A stretch of DNA of 64,000 bases, taken from Massilia sp. YIM B02769 (lineage in GTDB: Bacteria; Pseudomonadota; Gammaproteobacteria; Burkholderiales; Burkholderiaceae_D). Location of the stretch: NCBI RefSeq assembly GCF_030411995.1, contig NZ_JASNRC010000003.1, forward strand, positions 248,001-312,000. Direction: 5' to 3'. The position numbers were made by a program, and so were the translations under genes. Below the pieces are notes generated by a model, which saw only the letters and a list, made by a program, of their open reading frames with translations, was not told the DNA's origin and did no database searches. This document shows, piece after piece, positions 18,231 to 30,107 of the stretch. How positions within the stretch are numbered: the stretch's first letter is position 1; every line of letters begins with the position of its first letter.

Positions 18231-20972
18231 ATGCATTCACAGCAGATTCACCTGTTGTATCAGGAGCTGACCGACGCCAATCGTCCTATTCGTTTGCGTT
18301 TGTCAGGCGAGCAAGGAACGCTGACAGAGCGCTTATTGGTCAAACATGTGAAAGGCCAGGCGGATATGTGTGGCGGGATCGAATACCGTCTTCTCTGCGT
18401 GGCCGGCCGTGCTGGCTTACCGCTGAAAACCTTCATCGCCATGGCGGTAGAACTGCAATTCGTAACTGATCGGGGCGAGCTGCATTCGGTATGCGGGATC
18501 GTGGCGCAGGCTGCCGAAGGCGAAAGCGACGGCGCACTCGCGACTTATCAGCTTGTCGTTCGCGATGCGCTCTCGCTGATGGAGGCGCGCATCAATACCC
18601 GCGTGTTCCGGCAATCCAGCGAGATCGACATTACGCGTACCTTGCTGCGTGAATGGCTGCATGACAATCCGGTCCTCGCACGTGCTTTCGATTTCAAATT
18701 GTTGACGGCTGCATCGTATCCTGCGCGCGAATTCACGATGCAATATAACGAATCCGATGCTGCATTTCTACGCCGCTTATGGAGGCGGCGCGGCCTGGCA
18801 TGGTTTTTCGAACCCGGCGAGTCAACCCGTCACGACGCCGTTCGAGGTCATCGGCTTGTGCTGTTCGACGACCCATATGCCCTCGCACAGGGAACGGCCG
18901 GGACGGTGCGCTATCACCGCGACGATGGAACTGAAAACCGAGATGGCGTCACGGCCTGGCATGCGTCGCGCTTGCTGATAGCCGGGCAGGTCACTCGCCA
19001 TTCCTGGGACTACAAACAGTCTTCGACATCCGAGGCCTCGATTCCAGCTCAACATGACCAGGGAAACGTTGGAAACAGGTTTGCTTCGAAGGTCGACGAA
19101 TACCTAGTTGAGGCACCGCATGCAGGTGACAGCAATGCGGACTTCCGTACGTTGGCAACCTTACGCATGCAGCAGCGCGAATACGAGGCCAAACATTTTG
19201 AAGCCGAGAGTGGTGTACGTGACTTAGGCATCGGTCAGTGGATTGCTATTGAGGGCCATGCGGAAATCGATACGCATCGTGCTGAAGATCGACAGTTCGT
19301 CATTACCGGCCTGTGCATTGATGCGGAAAACAATCTGCCGAAAGACCTGAGCGACAGGATCGCACGTCTCTTCGCGTTGAATAAATGGCGTCAGCTTGAC
19401 GCCGGGCTCGTACGCGCGAGTGCCGAACGCGGAGCCCGCTATGCAAACCGGTTCAGTTGTGTGCGACGCGGCATACCCATCGTGCCGGCATTCGACCCGC
19501 GTACGGATGTACCGGTCGCGCAAGTGCAGAGTGTCATCGTCGTTACCCCTGGCGAGGAAGAGGTCCACTGCGATCAGCGTGGCCGGGTGAAGGTACGTTT
19601 CCCAGCTTGCCGCGCCAGCGACCACGCACACGCCCAAGGCGCGGGGGCATCGGATAGCGATACCGATTCGGCCTGGCTGCGTGTAGCCAGCTCCTGGGCC
19701 GGAGATCATACCGGTGCAATCTCGCTTCCACGCGCCGGGGACGAATGCCTGGTGTCTTTCCTGCACGGAGACCCGGACAAGCCGGTCATCACTGGCCGCG
19801 TCCACGGCGGCAGAACACCGCCACCGGACTTCAGCCATTCCGGTAGCCTGCCGGGTAACCGCTTTTTGTCGGGAATCAAGAGCCGGGAAATAAAAGGCCA
19901 GCGGTACAACCAATTGCGCATGGACGACACGCCGGGGCAGATCAGTGCCCAGCTGGCGAGCGAACACGGCCATAGTCAACTCAACCTAGGGGAATTGCGC
20001 CATCCGCGCCGCGATGGCGAGGGCGCGCCGCGTGGAGAAGGTGCGGAGCTGCGTAGTGACGAACATGTGGCCGTGCGCGCCGCCAAGGGCATGCTGCTGA
20101 CGGCATGGAAGCGCTTGAACGCTGTGGACAATCAACTGGCCCGGGCCGAATTCCTGTCGTTAATGGAACAATGTCTGGAGCAATGCCAGAGCTTGGGGCG
20201 CTACGCGGTGGAGCACCAGGCGCTGCCGCTCGATACTGCGCCGCTGGTCGAACTCAAGTCGCAGTTGGGCCAGTGGGAACACGGCAGTAATACCGCGCCT
20301 GAAGGAATGGCAACTGGCAGCGCCATGATCGCTGTCAGTGCGCCCGATGGGATCAGCTTCGCCACGTCGAAGGAGCTGGTCAGTTACGCAGGGTCCAATG
20401 CCGACATCGTGGCGCAGCAACACATCCAACTGACTGCGGGTCAGCGCTTCAGCCTGAATGCGGGACAAGGCGTATCCCTGTTTTCGCACCACAACGGTAT
20501 CAAGGCGATTGCCCATCATGGCAAGTTCTTGCTGCAGAGCCAGCACGACGATACAGAAGTCAATTCCGCCAAAAACGTCAAGGTCACTGCCACCGACGGC
20601 AAGGTAGTGCTGATGGCAAAGGAGATCCATCTCATTGCCGAAGACGGTTCGTTCATCAAGGTCGGTGGGGGCATTGTCCTTGGCACCAAGGGCGACATCA
20701 AACAGCAGGCAGCGAATTTTCCCCTCGACGGGCCGGCAACGATGGCCGCCGAACTGCCGACTTTCGAAAGCGGTAGCCCTGACCAGAAATTTGTTCTCAA
20801 GTATGGTGCCCATGACAAGGACGCTGCGCCTGCCGCGAACCGACGTTTCGAGATAGAGATGAGTGATGGCAGCACGCTCAAGGGTATTAGCGATGCCGCG
20901 GGCAAGACAGAGCTGCTCGAGCGCGACGCGATGCATATCGCGAAGATCCGGATTCTCACCGACGAACAATAA
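18231..20972 (+). CDS. vgrG: Type VI secretion spike protein VgrG, long form
   Basis: About 913 residues from the ATG at 18231 (18195 is an alternative). The N-terminal gp27/gp44-like part contains FRQSSEIDITRTLLREWL and AAFLRRLWRRRGLAWFFEPGE. The central OB-fold/gp5 region has GRVKVRFPACRA, WLRVASSWAGDHTGAISLPRAGDECLVSFLHGDPDKPVITGRVHGG. A beta-helix extension and a DUF2345 region follow, and a C-terminal stretch of about 90 residues may be an adaptor or cargo-docking domain. VgrG tips the T6SS needle. It heads an orphan effector cluster; no T6SS core genes are in the window. GC content is lower than in the flanks. Confidence 0.92.
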   Translation: MHSQQIHLLYQELTDANRPIRLRLSGEQGTLTERLLVKHVKGQADMCGGIEYRLLCVAGRAGLPLKTFIAMAVELQFVTDRGELHSVCGIVAQAAEGESDGALATYQLVVRDALSLMEARINTRVFRQSSEIDITRTLLREWLHDNPVLARAFDFKLLTAASYPAREFTMQYNESDAAFLRRLWRRRGLAWFFEPGESTRHDAVRGHRLVLFDDPYALAQGTAGTVRYHRDDGTENRDGVTAWHASRLLIAGQVTRHSWDYKQSSTSEASIPAQHDQGNVGNRFASKVDEYLVEAPHAGDSNADFRTLATLRMQQREYEAKHFEAESGVRDLGIGQWIAIEGHAEIDTHRAEDRQFVITGLCIDAENNLPKDLSDRIARLFALNKWRQLDAGLVRASAERGARYANRFSCVRRGIPIVPAFDPRTDVPVAQVQSVIVVTPGEEEVHCDQRGRVKVRFPACRASDHAHAQGAGASDSDTDSAWLRVASSWAGDHTGAISLPRAGDECLVSFLHGDPDKPVITGRVHGGRTPPPDFSHSGSLPGNRFLSGIKSREIKGQRYNQLRMDDTPGQISAQLASEHGHSQLNLGELRHPRRDGEGAPRGEGAELRSDEHVAVRAAKGMLLTAWKRLNAVDNQLARAEFLSLMEQCLEQCQSLGRYAVEHQALPLDTAPLVELKSQLGQWEHGSNTAPEGMATGSAMIAVSAPDGISFATSKELVSYAGSNADIVAQQHIQLTAGQRFSLNAGQGVSLFSHHNGIKAIAHHGKFLLQSQHDDTEVNSAKNVKVTATDGKVVLMAKEIHLIAEDGSFIKVGGGIVLGTKGDIKQQAANFPLDGPATMAAELPTFESGSPDQKFVLKYGAHDKDAAPAANRRFEIEMSDGSTLKGISDAAGKTELLERDAMHIAKIRILTDEQ

Positions 20973-20983
20973 GGAGGCGCTCC

Positions 20984-23296
20984 ATGCTGTATCCGCGGGA
21001 ACCCTATTGCATTGGGCAGGACGCGAGTGTCCTGCAATGCGAACGCAATTCCGACAAGAAGGTGGACGTCAAGCCGGACTTGCCGTGCAACGTCATCGTC
21101 ATTCATGGCGTGAACGATGTCGGCACCGGTTTCGGTGCGGTCGAAGAAGGATTGTGCGCTGGGCTCGATATGCGCCTGCATGGCAAGCCGGGACGGTTCG
21201 TGCCTGGAAACTACCGGATGCCGACTGCCAAAGACAAGAACGTGCTTGAAGCCGATCCGGATGCTGTTTTTTTCAAGCGCACGACCGAAAACACGACGCA
21301 CAGTCCGGTCATTCCTTTCTATTGGGGATACCGCGAGCTGTTCAACCAAGCTGGTACAAAAAATGGGCAGCGCATCGACCGTTTCGGTAATCGGCTGGAC
21401 AAGGATTTATCGAAAGGCGGCGGCCCGTTCGCCAACGCGACAAGCACGTTGCCTGATATGTGGAACCGGGGAATATGTTCGCCAGCGGATGTAGGCGGCG
21501 ACCCGGTACGGCCAGTGTTGAGCGCGCCAGGAAGGATGTATATGGTCCTGGCTGCGAAGCGACTTGCGGCCCTGGTTGCGATGATCCGCGACTACGACGC
21601 GAACGAAACCGTCAACATTGTGGCACACAGCCAAGGCTGCCTGATCAGCCTGCTGGCACAGGCATTCTTGCTTCAGGACGGAAAACGGCCGGCCGATACG
21701 CTGATCCTGACTCATCCGCCATACAGCCTTGAAGAAGACGCGGGGATTCTGGTCGACACGTCAGAAACATTCAAAAGCGGGACGGATGCTGCAATGGAAG
21801 GTCGTTACGGGGTCTTGAAGTCACGCCAGACCTTCGATGCACGGCTGACTACGCTGGTCAATATCGTGCAGGGCGTCACTGCCAAGAAGCATACGATGCC
21901 AGCACTGACGGCACTATCGGACCACGGACAATTCCATGGCATGGTCGGGACAAAATGGAGCGCAGGGGCTGATCGGGATAATCGCGGCAAGGTCTACCTC
22001 TACTTCTGCCCCGAAGACATGACGGTAGCGTTGGACAATATGAAAGGCATTGGTTGGCAAGGCGTGCCCGACTTCATGGATGGGACTACCCTTTCTTCCA
22101 TGCCGCGAGGTGATACGCGGGCAATGTTGGGTACGGCATCCTCGGCGGGCTACCGCACTGAAAAGCAAAGCCGCAAGCCTCTCACCGAATTAGGGCGTGG
22201 CTTCCATCAGCGCGTATTCACCAGCAAACAGCGTCTCGACCCTGCGAAGAAGGCTGTTGGTCCGGTACTGGTCGGTCAACCGCCACATGATTTTGCCTTG
22301 CGCCTCAAGGGCGAAGACGATCATGCGCATGTGGCCGATGCAAATCGATTCCTGCGCGAGAACCACAAGGAAATCACCTGGCCCAGACAGCCGGGCATGC
22401 TGGACTTCATGCTTTCCGAGTCCGATAAACGCGAGGGGCTGCGCAGCATCAATGGCGAGGCCTTGCGGATACCGGCACTGGCAGACTTGCGCGGCACTGG
22501 ACAGATCGATCCGCAGAACATTCCGGCCGATTCGATCCAGGCGCGTGTGGCCCGGGAGGATCAGGGGCCGGTCGAAGAAGTCGATCCGATCGACGCGGCG
22601 ATTGCCATCACCAGTGGCAAGGGACTGAATGTCGAGAAAGTGGAATGCGCCGATCCATCACAGACTGGGCAGCGACCAAAAATGGTGCAGGCACTGTCGA
22701 AAGTCGAGTGTTTGCAGATCGAGGCGCGGCACAACAAGGACAACAAGCTCGACCAGTTGCCTCCGGAAGGGCAGCGCAAGGTCTTGAAAGCGCTGCGCTA
22801 TCCGAACGGGAAAGTCTTTGCGCTGATCCAGGAAAGTCCGGACGAGGCACGCAAGCGCTGGCAGCACGAGGTCAGTCCAAAATCCTTCCACGGCTCTATT
22901 TTCGGCAGTGCGAAAAACCATCGCAATGTGACTGCGTATGACCTTTCCATTGGTGGCGGGCTGGCGTCAAGCGATCCTAATTTCTATGCGTATTTGTGTG
23001 CAGTGGCGGATTGGCGGTTGCAGACAAATTCGACTGCAAAACGGCCATCCATTCTGCAATGGGAAAAATTTTCCAAAGATTACAGAGCATATTGGTCCGT
23101 TGAGCGTGCGGAGCGGAAGGAACTCATCGAGGGGAATGCCGTGTACTACAGCAAAGGTGAGCTGCCCGCCTGCGTTCCAGCGCTGCACGTAGGTTTGCCG
23201 AACCTCGTCGTATGCGAAACGATGTCAGGAGACCGAGTCGTCGTGTCGCCACCGGCGCCCGTCAAAGCAAACAGCGGAGCGAAAGGAACGAGATGA
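20984..23296 (+). CDS. tle3: T6SS lipase effector, Tle3 type (DUF3274)
   Basis: A 770-residue alpha/beta hydrolase. NVIVIHGVNDVG (about 37-48) is the oxyanion strand and NIVAHSQGCLISLL holds the nucleophile elbow with Ser216 (HSQG in place of GxSxG, as in Tle3). The C-terminal half, with DFALRLKGEDDHAHVADANRFL, fits DUF3274. Such effectors are phospholipases delivered into the periplasm of rival bacteria. A strong ribosome site (aaggagg) sits between it and vgrG, which ends 11 nt upstream. It overlaps the Tla3-like gene by ATGA. There is no signal peptide, as expected for a T6SS cargo. Confidence 0.87.
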   Translation: MLYPREPYCIGQDASVLQCERNSDKKVDVKPDLPCNVIVIHGVNDVGTGFGAVEEGLCAGLDMRLHGKPGRFVPGNYRMPTAKDKNVLEADPDAVFFKRTTENTTHSPVIPFYWGYRELFNQAGTKNGQRIDRFGNRLDKDLSKGGGPFANATSTLPDMWNRGICSPADVGGDPVRPVLSAPGRMYMVLAAKRLAALVAMIRDYDANETVNIVAHSQGCLISLLAQAFLLQDGKRPADTLILTHPPYSLEEDAGILVDTSETFKSGTDAAMEGRYGVLKSRQTFDARLTTLVNIVQGVTAKKHTMPALTALSDHGQFHGMVGTKWSAGADRDNRGKVYLYFCPEDMTVALDNMKGIGWQGVPDFMDGTTLSSMPRGDTRAMLGTASSAGYRTEKQSRKPLTELGRGFHQRVFTSKQRLDPAKKAVGPVLVGQPPHDFALRLKGEDDHAHVADANRFLRENHKEITWPRQPGMLDFMLSESDKREGLRSINGEALRIPALADLRGTGQIDPQNIPADSIQARVAREDQGPVEEVDPIDAAIAITSGKGLNVEKVECADPSQTGQRPKMVQALSKVECLQIEARHNKDNKLDQLPPEGQRKVLKALRYPNGKVFALIQESPDEARKRWQHEVSPKSFHGSIFGSAKNHRNVTAYDLSIGGGLASSDPNFYAYLCAVADWRLQTNSTAKRPSILQWEKFSKDYRAYWSVERAERKELIEGNAVYYSKGELPACVPALHVGLPNLVVCETMSGDRVVVSPPAPVKANSGAKGTR

Positions 23297-25074
23297 ACAA
23301 CCAAGCCAATACAACATGGATGCGTCCGGCGAAATATGCCATCGGCGCTTTTCTCGCCCTTGTCATTCTCATTCCGGTGTGGGCGGCATTTGTGATGACA
23401 GTCATTGAACCAGAAAGCTTAACCATACAGGAGCAGACAATGGGCAATCGCATATTGTGGTGGGTTATTGGTCCGACAATTCTCGTCACAACACTGTTTG
23501 GAGCGCATTGGGTTAAAGCGTCGAAGAACAACGCAGAGAAACAGCAGGACCCGGTTTCTCATCACACGCAGGTAGCGCAAACCGAGCAGCAAAAACGTGA
23601 GTATGTACTTGAAGTGATCGGGCTGGGCGTCACCTTGGATAAATACCGGCAAGGGAAGCTATGGGCGGCATTGCAAACCGGAAATCATGCTGCAACGATC
23701 CGCGAGCAGGATCCGAAAAAATACGATTGGACCGCACGCGATAAAAATGGTACGGGCGGAGGGCGTGGCGGCGATTCGCTTGAAAATGGGGCGCAGTTTA
23801 CGCCAATGTATTATGGGGTACCGGTGTTCAATGCAGCGCCCCCTAACCTCGATCCGGAGTGGAGCGACAGGCCAGAGAGGCCCTTGCCTGGACTTGCCGG
23901 AGGGGCGATCGTTTCCGGCATGGCATGGCACTTGTTTGTCGTAGGCCCGCGCCGTTTCGAGGAACAGCCTGACCGCATCATCGAAGACGTCTTTGCCTTT
24001 TTCGATGCCAATCCGGATGTGCCCTATGTTGTTCTGAATTCCGAAGACAGTATGGGAACCCGCGATGACAACCGTCTTCCCGGCACGCCCCCATTGCTGA
24101 GAGACGGGCACTACATCCCGGAAATGCCCGATGCGTCGGCGCTGTTCGTGCTCGCCCGCCGCGAGCGGGTCGATCCGGTGCGGCCATTTGTCTGGGACGA
24201 TCCAGACAACGAATTCCTGCAAAAGGAATTTCGCTGGATGTACGGCAACCTGATGACTGCAGTTCCAAGTTGGCAACGAAAAAATGCGTTGCAGACACCA
24301 ACGCAGGTCGGCGCAGACATGACGCGTCAAGAGCTACACGCAGTCGGCGAGCGCCAACCTGTCATCAGCGAGTGGCTCGAAGCCACTGCCGCCTTTGTCC
24401 AGCGCCCCGACGTGCGTGGCACTGGCGTTCCCGGGGTACTGGGCAAGCTCAATCCCTTCGCTCACTATCCGCCAAAGGAATGGAAACCCACTCCCTGGTT
24501 CCCGATCCCCTGGAACCGCGAGCAGTTGAAAACGTTCGACCGCCTGCCCACCCTCGGCTACATCCATCGTCCAACTTTCGTGCGCTTCACCGACGAACAG
24601 GGCAAACCGATCACCCGTCGTGCCGACCGCCAGAAATTGCTACAAGCAGGCTGGCAAGCCGCACTGCAGACTCTGCCCGAAGCCCAGCGTGCCACCTCTC
24701 CTGCTCGCGTGATTGTCGCGACGAACAACAATACCGATCAGCTGATTGCCCTGCACGGCGTACTGGACGCACAAGCGGCAGCAGGTGGTCCCGAGATCGA
24801 TAGCGCCAAGTCGAGCCAGTTCATCGATACCGACAAGCGCCTTGGCAATACCGGCGCGGCAACCCTGTTCGTGCAGATGGGTATTGGTGTCATGGGCAGC
24901 TACCGCGACGGGGGTGTTAGCGCGGCAATCAACATGCGCAGCCCGGACGAGGCCTCGATCATCCTCATCAGCCCGCCTTCCGACGAGCAGCGTAAAAACC
25001 AGAAACATCCGAATGGAGGCGACGTCTTTGCGCACCGCGGCACCCCGGCCGTTGATCCTGGCGCTTATCAGTAA
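23293..25074 (+). CDS. tla3: Tla3-type lipase adaptor (DUF2875), membrane-anchored
   Basis: A 593-residue protein with two N-terminal membrane segments (about 15-37 and 54-73) and a large C-terminal domain of the DUF2875/Tla3 kind (YVLEVIGLGVTLDKYRQG, VPYVVLNSEDSMGTRDD, GAATLFVQMGIGVMGSYRDGG). In Pseudomonas aeruginosa Tla3 hands Tle3 to its VgrG. The ATG overlaps the Tle3 stop codon, so translation is coupled; a frame extension upstream to 23212 lies inside tle3 and is less likely. It stands exactly where an adaptor is expected, between lipase and PAAR. Confidence 0.85.
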   Translation: MNNQANTTWMRPAKYAIGAFLALVILIPVWAAFVMTVIEPESLTIQEQTMGNRILWWVIGPTILVTTLFGAHWVKASKNNAEKQQDPVSHHTQVAQTEQQKREYVLEVIGLGVTLDKYRQGKLWAALQTGNHAATIREQDPKKYDWTARDKNGTGGGRGGDSLENGAQFTPMYYGVPVFNAAPPNLDPEWSDRPERPLPGLAGGAIVSGMAWHLFVVGPRRFEEQPDRIIEDVFAFFDANPDVPYVVLNSEDSMGTRDDNRLPGTPPLLRDGHYIPEMPDASALFVLARRERVDPVRPFVWDDPDNEFLQKEFRWMYGNLMTAVPSWQRKNALQTPTQVGADMTRQELHAVGERQPVISEWLEATAAFVQRPDVRGTGVPGVLGKLNPFAHYPPKEWKPTPWFPIPWNREQLKTFDRLPTLGYIHRPTFVRFTDEQGKPITRRADRQKLLQAGWQAALQTLPEAQRATSPARVIVATNNNTDQLIALHGVLDAQAAAGGPEIDSAKSSQFIDTDKRLGNTGAATLFVQMGIGVMGSYRDGGVSAAINMRSPDEASIILISPPSDEQRKNQKHPNGGDVFAHRGTPAVDPGAYQ

Positions 25075-25086
25075 CAGGGAGCACGC

Positions 25087-25347
25087 ATGCCAAAAATTAT
25101 CCGCTTGAACGATCTCACCAGCCATGGCGGGAAGGTCATGAGTGTCGCTGCCACGCACTTTACGATAGGCGGCATTGCGGTCGCCTGTGTCGGCGACAAG
25201 ACGACTTGCCCAATCCATGGCCCAGGCACGATCGTGGAGGGAGCCGCCCGCCATACAGTCAACGGCGTGCCAGTAGCGTACGAGGGCCACAAGACCAGCT
25301 GCGGAGCGACCCTGTTGCCTGGCAATCCGCACATGACGCTCAATTAG
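25087..25347 (+). CDS. PAAR-domain spike-tip protein
   Basis: An 86-residue single-domain PAAR protein. Repeated glycine turns (GGIAVACVGDKTTCPIHGPGTIVEGA, NGVPVAYEGHKTSCGATLLPG) and the Cys/His residues that bind zinc at the tip are in place. It caps the VgrG trimer of the T6SS needle. It follows the adaptor by 12 nt after agggagc and ends the cluster. No cargo domain is fused. A gap of 85 nt separates it from the next gene. Confidence 0.92.
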   Translation: MPKIIRLNDLTSHGGKVMSVAATHFTIGGIAVACVGDKTTCPIHGPGTIVEGAARHTVNGVPVAYEGHKTSCGATLLPGNPHMTLN

Positions 25348-25432
25348 TCTGCATATTGCATGGCGAGCGGAAGGCTTCGCTCGTCATGTACAGGATTACA
25401 ATGCATGCCTTTCCCACCTCACAGGAAATCGC

Positions 25433-26848
25433 ATGCTCCGCTTCCTTGCCGCCGCCCTGGCGCTCGCCTCCAGCGCCGCCGCCTTTGCTGCCCCTTCCGC
25501 CCAGCCCGCCACCGTCCGCCTCGACTACACCCACAGCGGCAACGCGTTAAGCGACAGCTACTCCATCGAGCGCGTGCTGATCGAGCCGCTGCCCTGGCCG
25601 GGCGACATGGCGAAAAACTTCGACGAGACCAACCGCGGCCAGAACCGCGTCGAGGTGGTCGATGCGAAGACCGGCGACCTGCTGTATTCGCGCGGTTTCT
25701 CGACCGTGTTCGGCGAGTGGCGCACGACTGAGGAGGCAAATAAGCTCAGCCGCAGCTTCAGCGAGTCGGTGCGCTTTCCTCAGTTCGACAAGCCGGTGCG
25801 CGTGCGCATCCTGAAGCGCGACGAACGCAATGCCTTCTCGGTGGCCTGGAGCGTGGAAGTCGATCCGAAGGCGCCGGACGTGGTGAAACAGCAGCCACCA
25901 GCGCCAGCCAAGCCGATCCCGATCCGCGTCAGCGGTCCGTCGCCGCAAAAGGTCGATTTGCTGATCCTCGGCGACGGCTACACCGCAGCCGACATGAAGA
26001 AGTTCGAGGCCGACGCGCGCCGCCTGTCGCAGCACCTGTTCACGGTGTCGCCGTTCAAGGAACGCGCAAGCGACTTCAACGTGTGGGCGCTGGCGGTGCC
26101 GACCACGGAATCGGGCATATCGCGGCCGTCGACCGGCGTGCACCATGCTTCGCCACTCGGCACGCGCTACGACATCTTCGGCAGCGAGCGCTATGTGCTC
26201 ACGCTCGACAACCGGGCATTGCGCGACATCGCCCAGCACGCGCCCTATGAATTCATCGAAATCCTGGTGAACAACGAAACCTACGGCGGTGGCGGTATCT
26301 TCGGCCAGTTCAGCACGGCAGCGGCGGGCAACGCCTGGGCCAAATATTTGTTCGTGCACGAGTTCGGCCACCATTTCGCCGGCCTCGCCGACGAGTACTA
26401 CACCTCGCCGGTGGCTTACCAGCCGAGCGATGCGCGCCCTGAACCATGGGAGCCGAACGTGACCGCCTTGCGCGATCCGGCCAAGCTCAAATGGAAACAA
26501 CATGTAACAGCCGGCACGCCTTTGCCCACGCCCTGGCCGAAAAAAGAATACGAAGATGCCTCGCGCGCCTACCAGAAAAAGCGCGCGGCGCTGCGTGAAA
26601 ACAACCGTCCGGAAAGCGAAATGGACGCGCTGTTCCGCGAAGACCTGGCGCGCACGAAAACGCTGTTCGAGAAGCAGCCGCATCGTCACGCCATAGGGGC
26701 ATTCGAGGGGGCGAACTATGAAGCGACCGGGTATTACCGGCCGGCGATGCAGTGCATCATGTTCGACCGCAGCGAGGCGTTCTGTCCGGTTTGCCGGGAC
26801 GGGATCGTCGACATCATCGACCTGTATGCGGGGCCGGCGCGGCGCTGA
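25433..26848 (+). CDS. Secreted M64-family metallopeptidase
   Basis: A 471-residue protein with a signal peptide (cleavage near residue 19, AFAAP). After an N-terminal beta domain (about 25-145) and a Pro-rich linker comes the M64 (IgA peptidase-like) catalytic domain beginning VDLLILGDGYTAADMKKF. The zinc site is His309-Glu310..His313..Asp320 in HEFGHHFAGLADEY. A Cys-containing tail (MFDRSEAFCPVCRDGI) matches the family ending. It is probably exported to the periplasm or outside; substrate unknown. GC content returns to the chromosomal level here, after the T6SS cluster. Confidence 0.9.
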   Translation: MLRFLAAALALASSAAAFAAPSAQPATVRLDYTHSGNALSDSYSIERVLIEPLPWPGDMAKNFDETNRGQNRVEVVDAKTGDLLYSRGFSTVFGEWRTTEEANKLSRSFSESVRFPQFDKPVRVRILKRDERNAFSVAWSVEVDPKAPDVVKQQPPAPAKPIPIRVSGPSPQKVDLLILGDGYTAADMKKFEADARRLSQHLFTVSPFKERASDFNVWALAVPTTESGISRPSTGVHHASPLGTRYDIFGSERYVLTLDNRALRDIAQHAPYEFIEILVNNETYGGGGIFGQFSTAAAGNAWAKYLFVHEFGHHFAGLADEYYTSPVAYQPSDARPEPWEPNVTALRDPAKLKWKQHVTAGTPLPTPWPKKEYEDASRAYQKKRAALRENNRPESEMDALFREDLARTKTLFEKQPHRHAIGAFEGANYEATGYYRPAMQCIMFDRSEAFCPVCRDGIVDIIDLYAGPARR

Positions 26849-26991
26849 AACACCTTGTTTCAACTCAGCAGTAATGTGTGTGGTGGCGAACAGAACTTCC
26901 GGTGTGGGAGGCATATTCTGGACCTGTGCTTAACAAAAATACAAACGCAGGCACAGACCTGCACCCCACCATAAAACCGAAAGGACATACC

Positions 26992-27480
26992 ATGAACAAG
27001 CTGCTCGCAACCCTGATCGCCGGCGTTTTCGCTACCTCCGCTTACGCCCAGACCACCGTCAACTCGGCCAACACCGAAGCCGTCGTGAAAGCCGAAGCCA
27101 AGGCTGAAGCCGACGTCGCCAAGGCCGAAGCGAAAGAAGCCAAGGCTGCTGCCAAGGCCGACGAAAAAGCCACCAAGGCCGTCGCCGACGCCCAGGAAAA
27201 GAAAGCCAAGGCCCACGCCAAGGCCGTGAAGGCCCACGCCGACGCAGCCGAGAAAGTCACCAAGGCTGACCCGGAAGACCGCGCCAAGGCGGTTGCCAAG
27301 GCCGAGGAAAAGGTCTCGGAAGCGAACCTGAAGGCCGAGAAGACCATGATCAAGGCCGACGAAAAGTCACTGAAGAAGCAGGTTGATGCCGCCGCCGATC
27401 GTGCGACCGCTGCTGCCAAGACCGAACAGGTCCGCGCTGAAGCCGCCGCCGACGTGCACAAGGCTGCTGCTAAGCACTAA
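26992..27480 (+). CDS. Exported Ala/Lys-rich helical protein
   Basis: A 162-residue protein. The first 20 residues are a signal peptide (MNKLLATLIAGVFATSAYAQ). The mature part is almost wholly Ala, Lys, Glu and Asp with a repeating AKAEA/KAEAK pattern, predicted as one long amphipathic helix or coiled coil. The pattern recalls periplasmic helical proteins of unknown function and histone-H1-like lysine-rich repeats, but the signal peptide argues for a periplasmic site. A strong terminator follows within 50 nt, so the gene is monocistronic and probably well expressed. Confidence 0.8.
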   Translation: MNKLLATLIAGVFATSAYAQTTVNSANTEAVVKAEAKAEADVAKAEAKEAKAAAKADEKATKAVADAQEKKAKAHAKAVKAHADAAEKVTKADPEDRAKAVAKAEEKVSEANLKAEKTMIKADEKSLKKQVDAAADRATAAAKTEQVRAEAAADVHKAAAKH

Positions 27481-27502
27481 TCGCGCGTTGAGCGTATGAA
27501 GA

Positions 27503-27528
27503 ATGCCGGCGTGATGCCGGCATTTTTT
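27503..27528 (+). terminator. Rho-independent terminator after the Ala/Lys-rich gene
   Basis: The stem ATGCCGGC pairs with GCCGGCAT around a 4-nt loop, followed directly by six T residues. It begins 22 nt after the stop codon of the helical-protein gene. Confidence 0.88.
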
Positions 27529-27584
27529 ATTGTGTCGGTGGGTTATCGATGTTCACGCGATTCGCGAATTCGGATGGGTTCGAA

Positions 27585-27667
27585 CGCGTGGGCACGGGGC
27601 GCCCACCCTACGTTGGCATCGACCCGGGTGCGCGCATACGTAGGGTGGGCGCCCCGTGCCCACGCGG
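27585..27667. repeat. REP-like close pair H (CGTAGGG class)
   Basis: Two palindromes stand tail to tail: CGCGTGGGC..GCCCACCCTACG at 27585-27612 and CGTAGGGTGGGC..GCCCACGCGG at 27639-27667, with a 26-nt spacer. The orientation is opposite to that of the long doublets. It sits between the convergent helical-protein gene and parC. Confidence 0.85.
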
Positions 27668-27727
27668 TATAACAGTTCCGACATCGCACAATTCACACAG
27701 CTACGGCAGACATAAGCCACAAACAAC

Positions 27728-27749
27728 AAAGCCGGCTTTCGCCGGCTTT
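27728..27749 (-). terminator. Terminator of the parE-parC operon
   Basis: The stem AAAGCCGGC pairs with GCCGGCTTT around a 4-nt loop; read on the minus strand it is followed by a T-rich tract. It lies 26 nt beyond the parC stop codon. Confidence 0.8.
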
Positions 27750-27774
27750 GTCCATTCACGCTGCGGTCAAACGA

Positions 27775-30102
<2,328 letters not shown>

Positions 30103-30107
30103 GGTAC

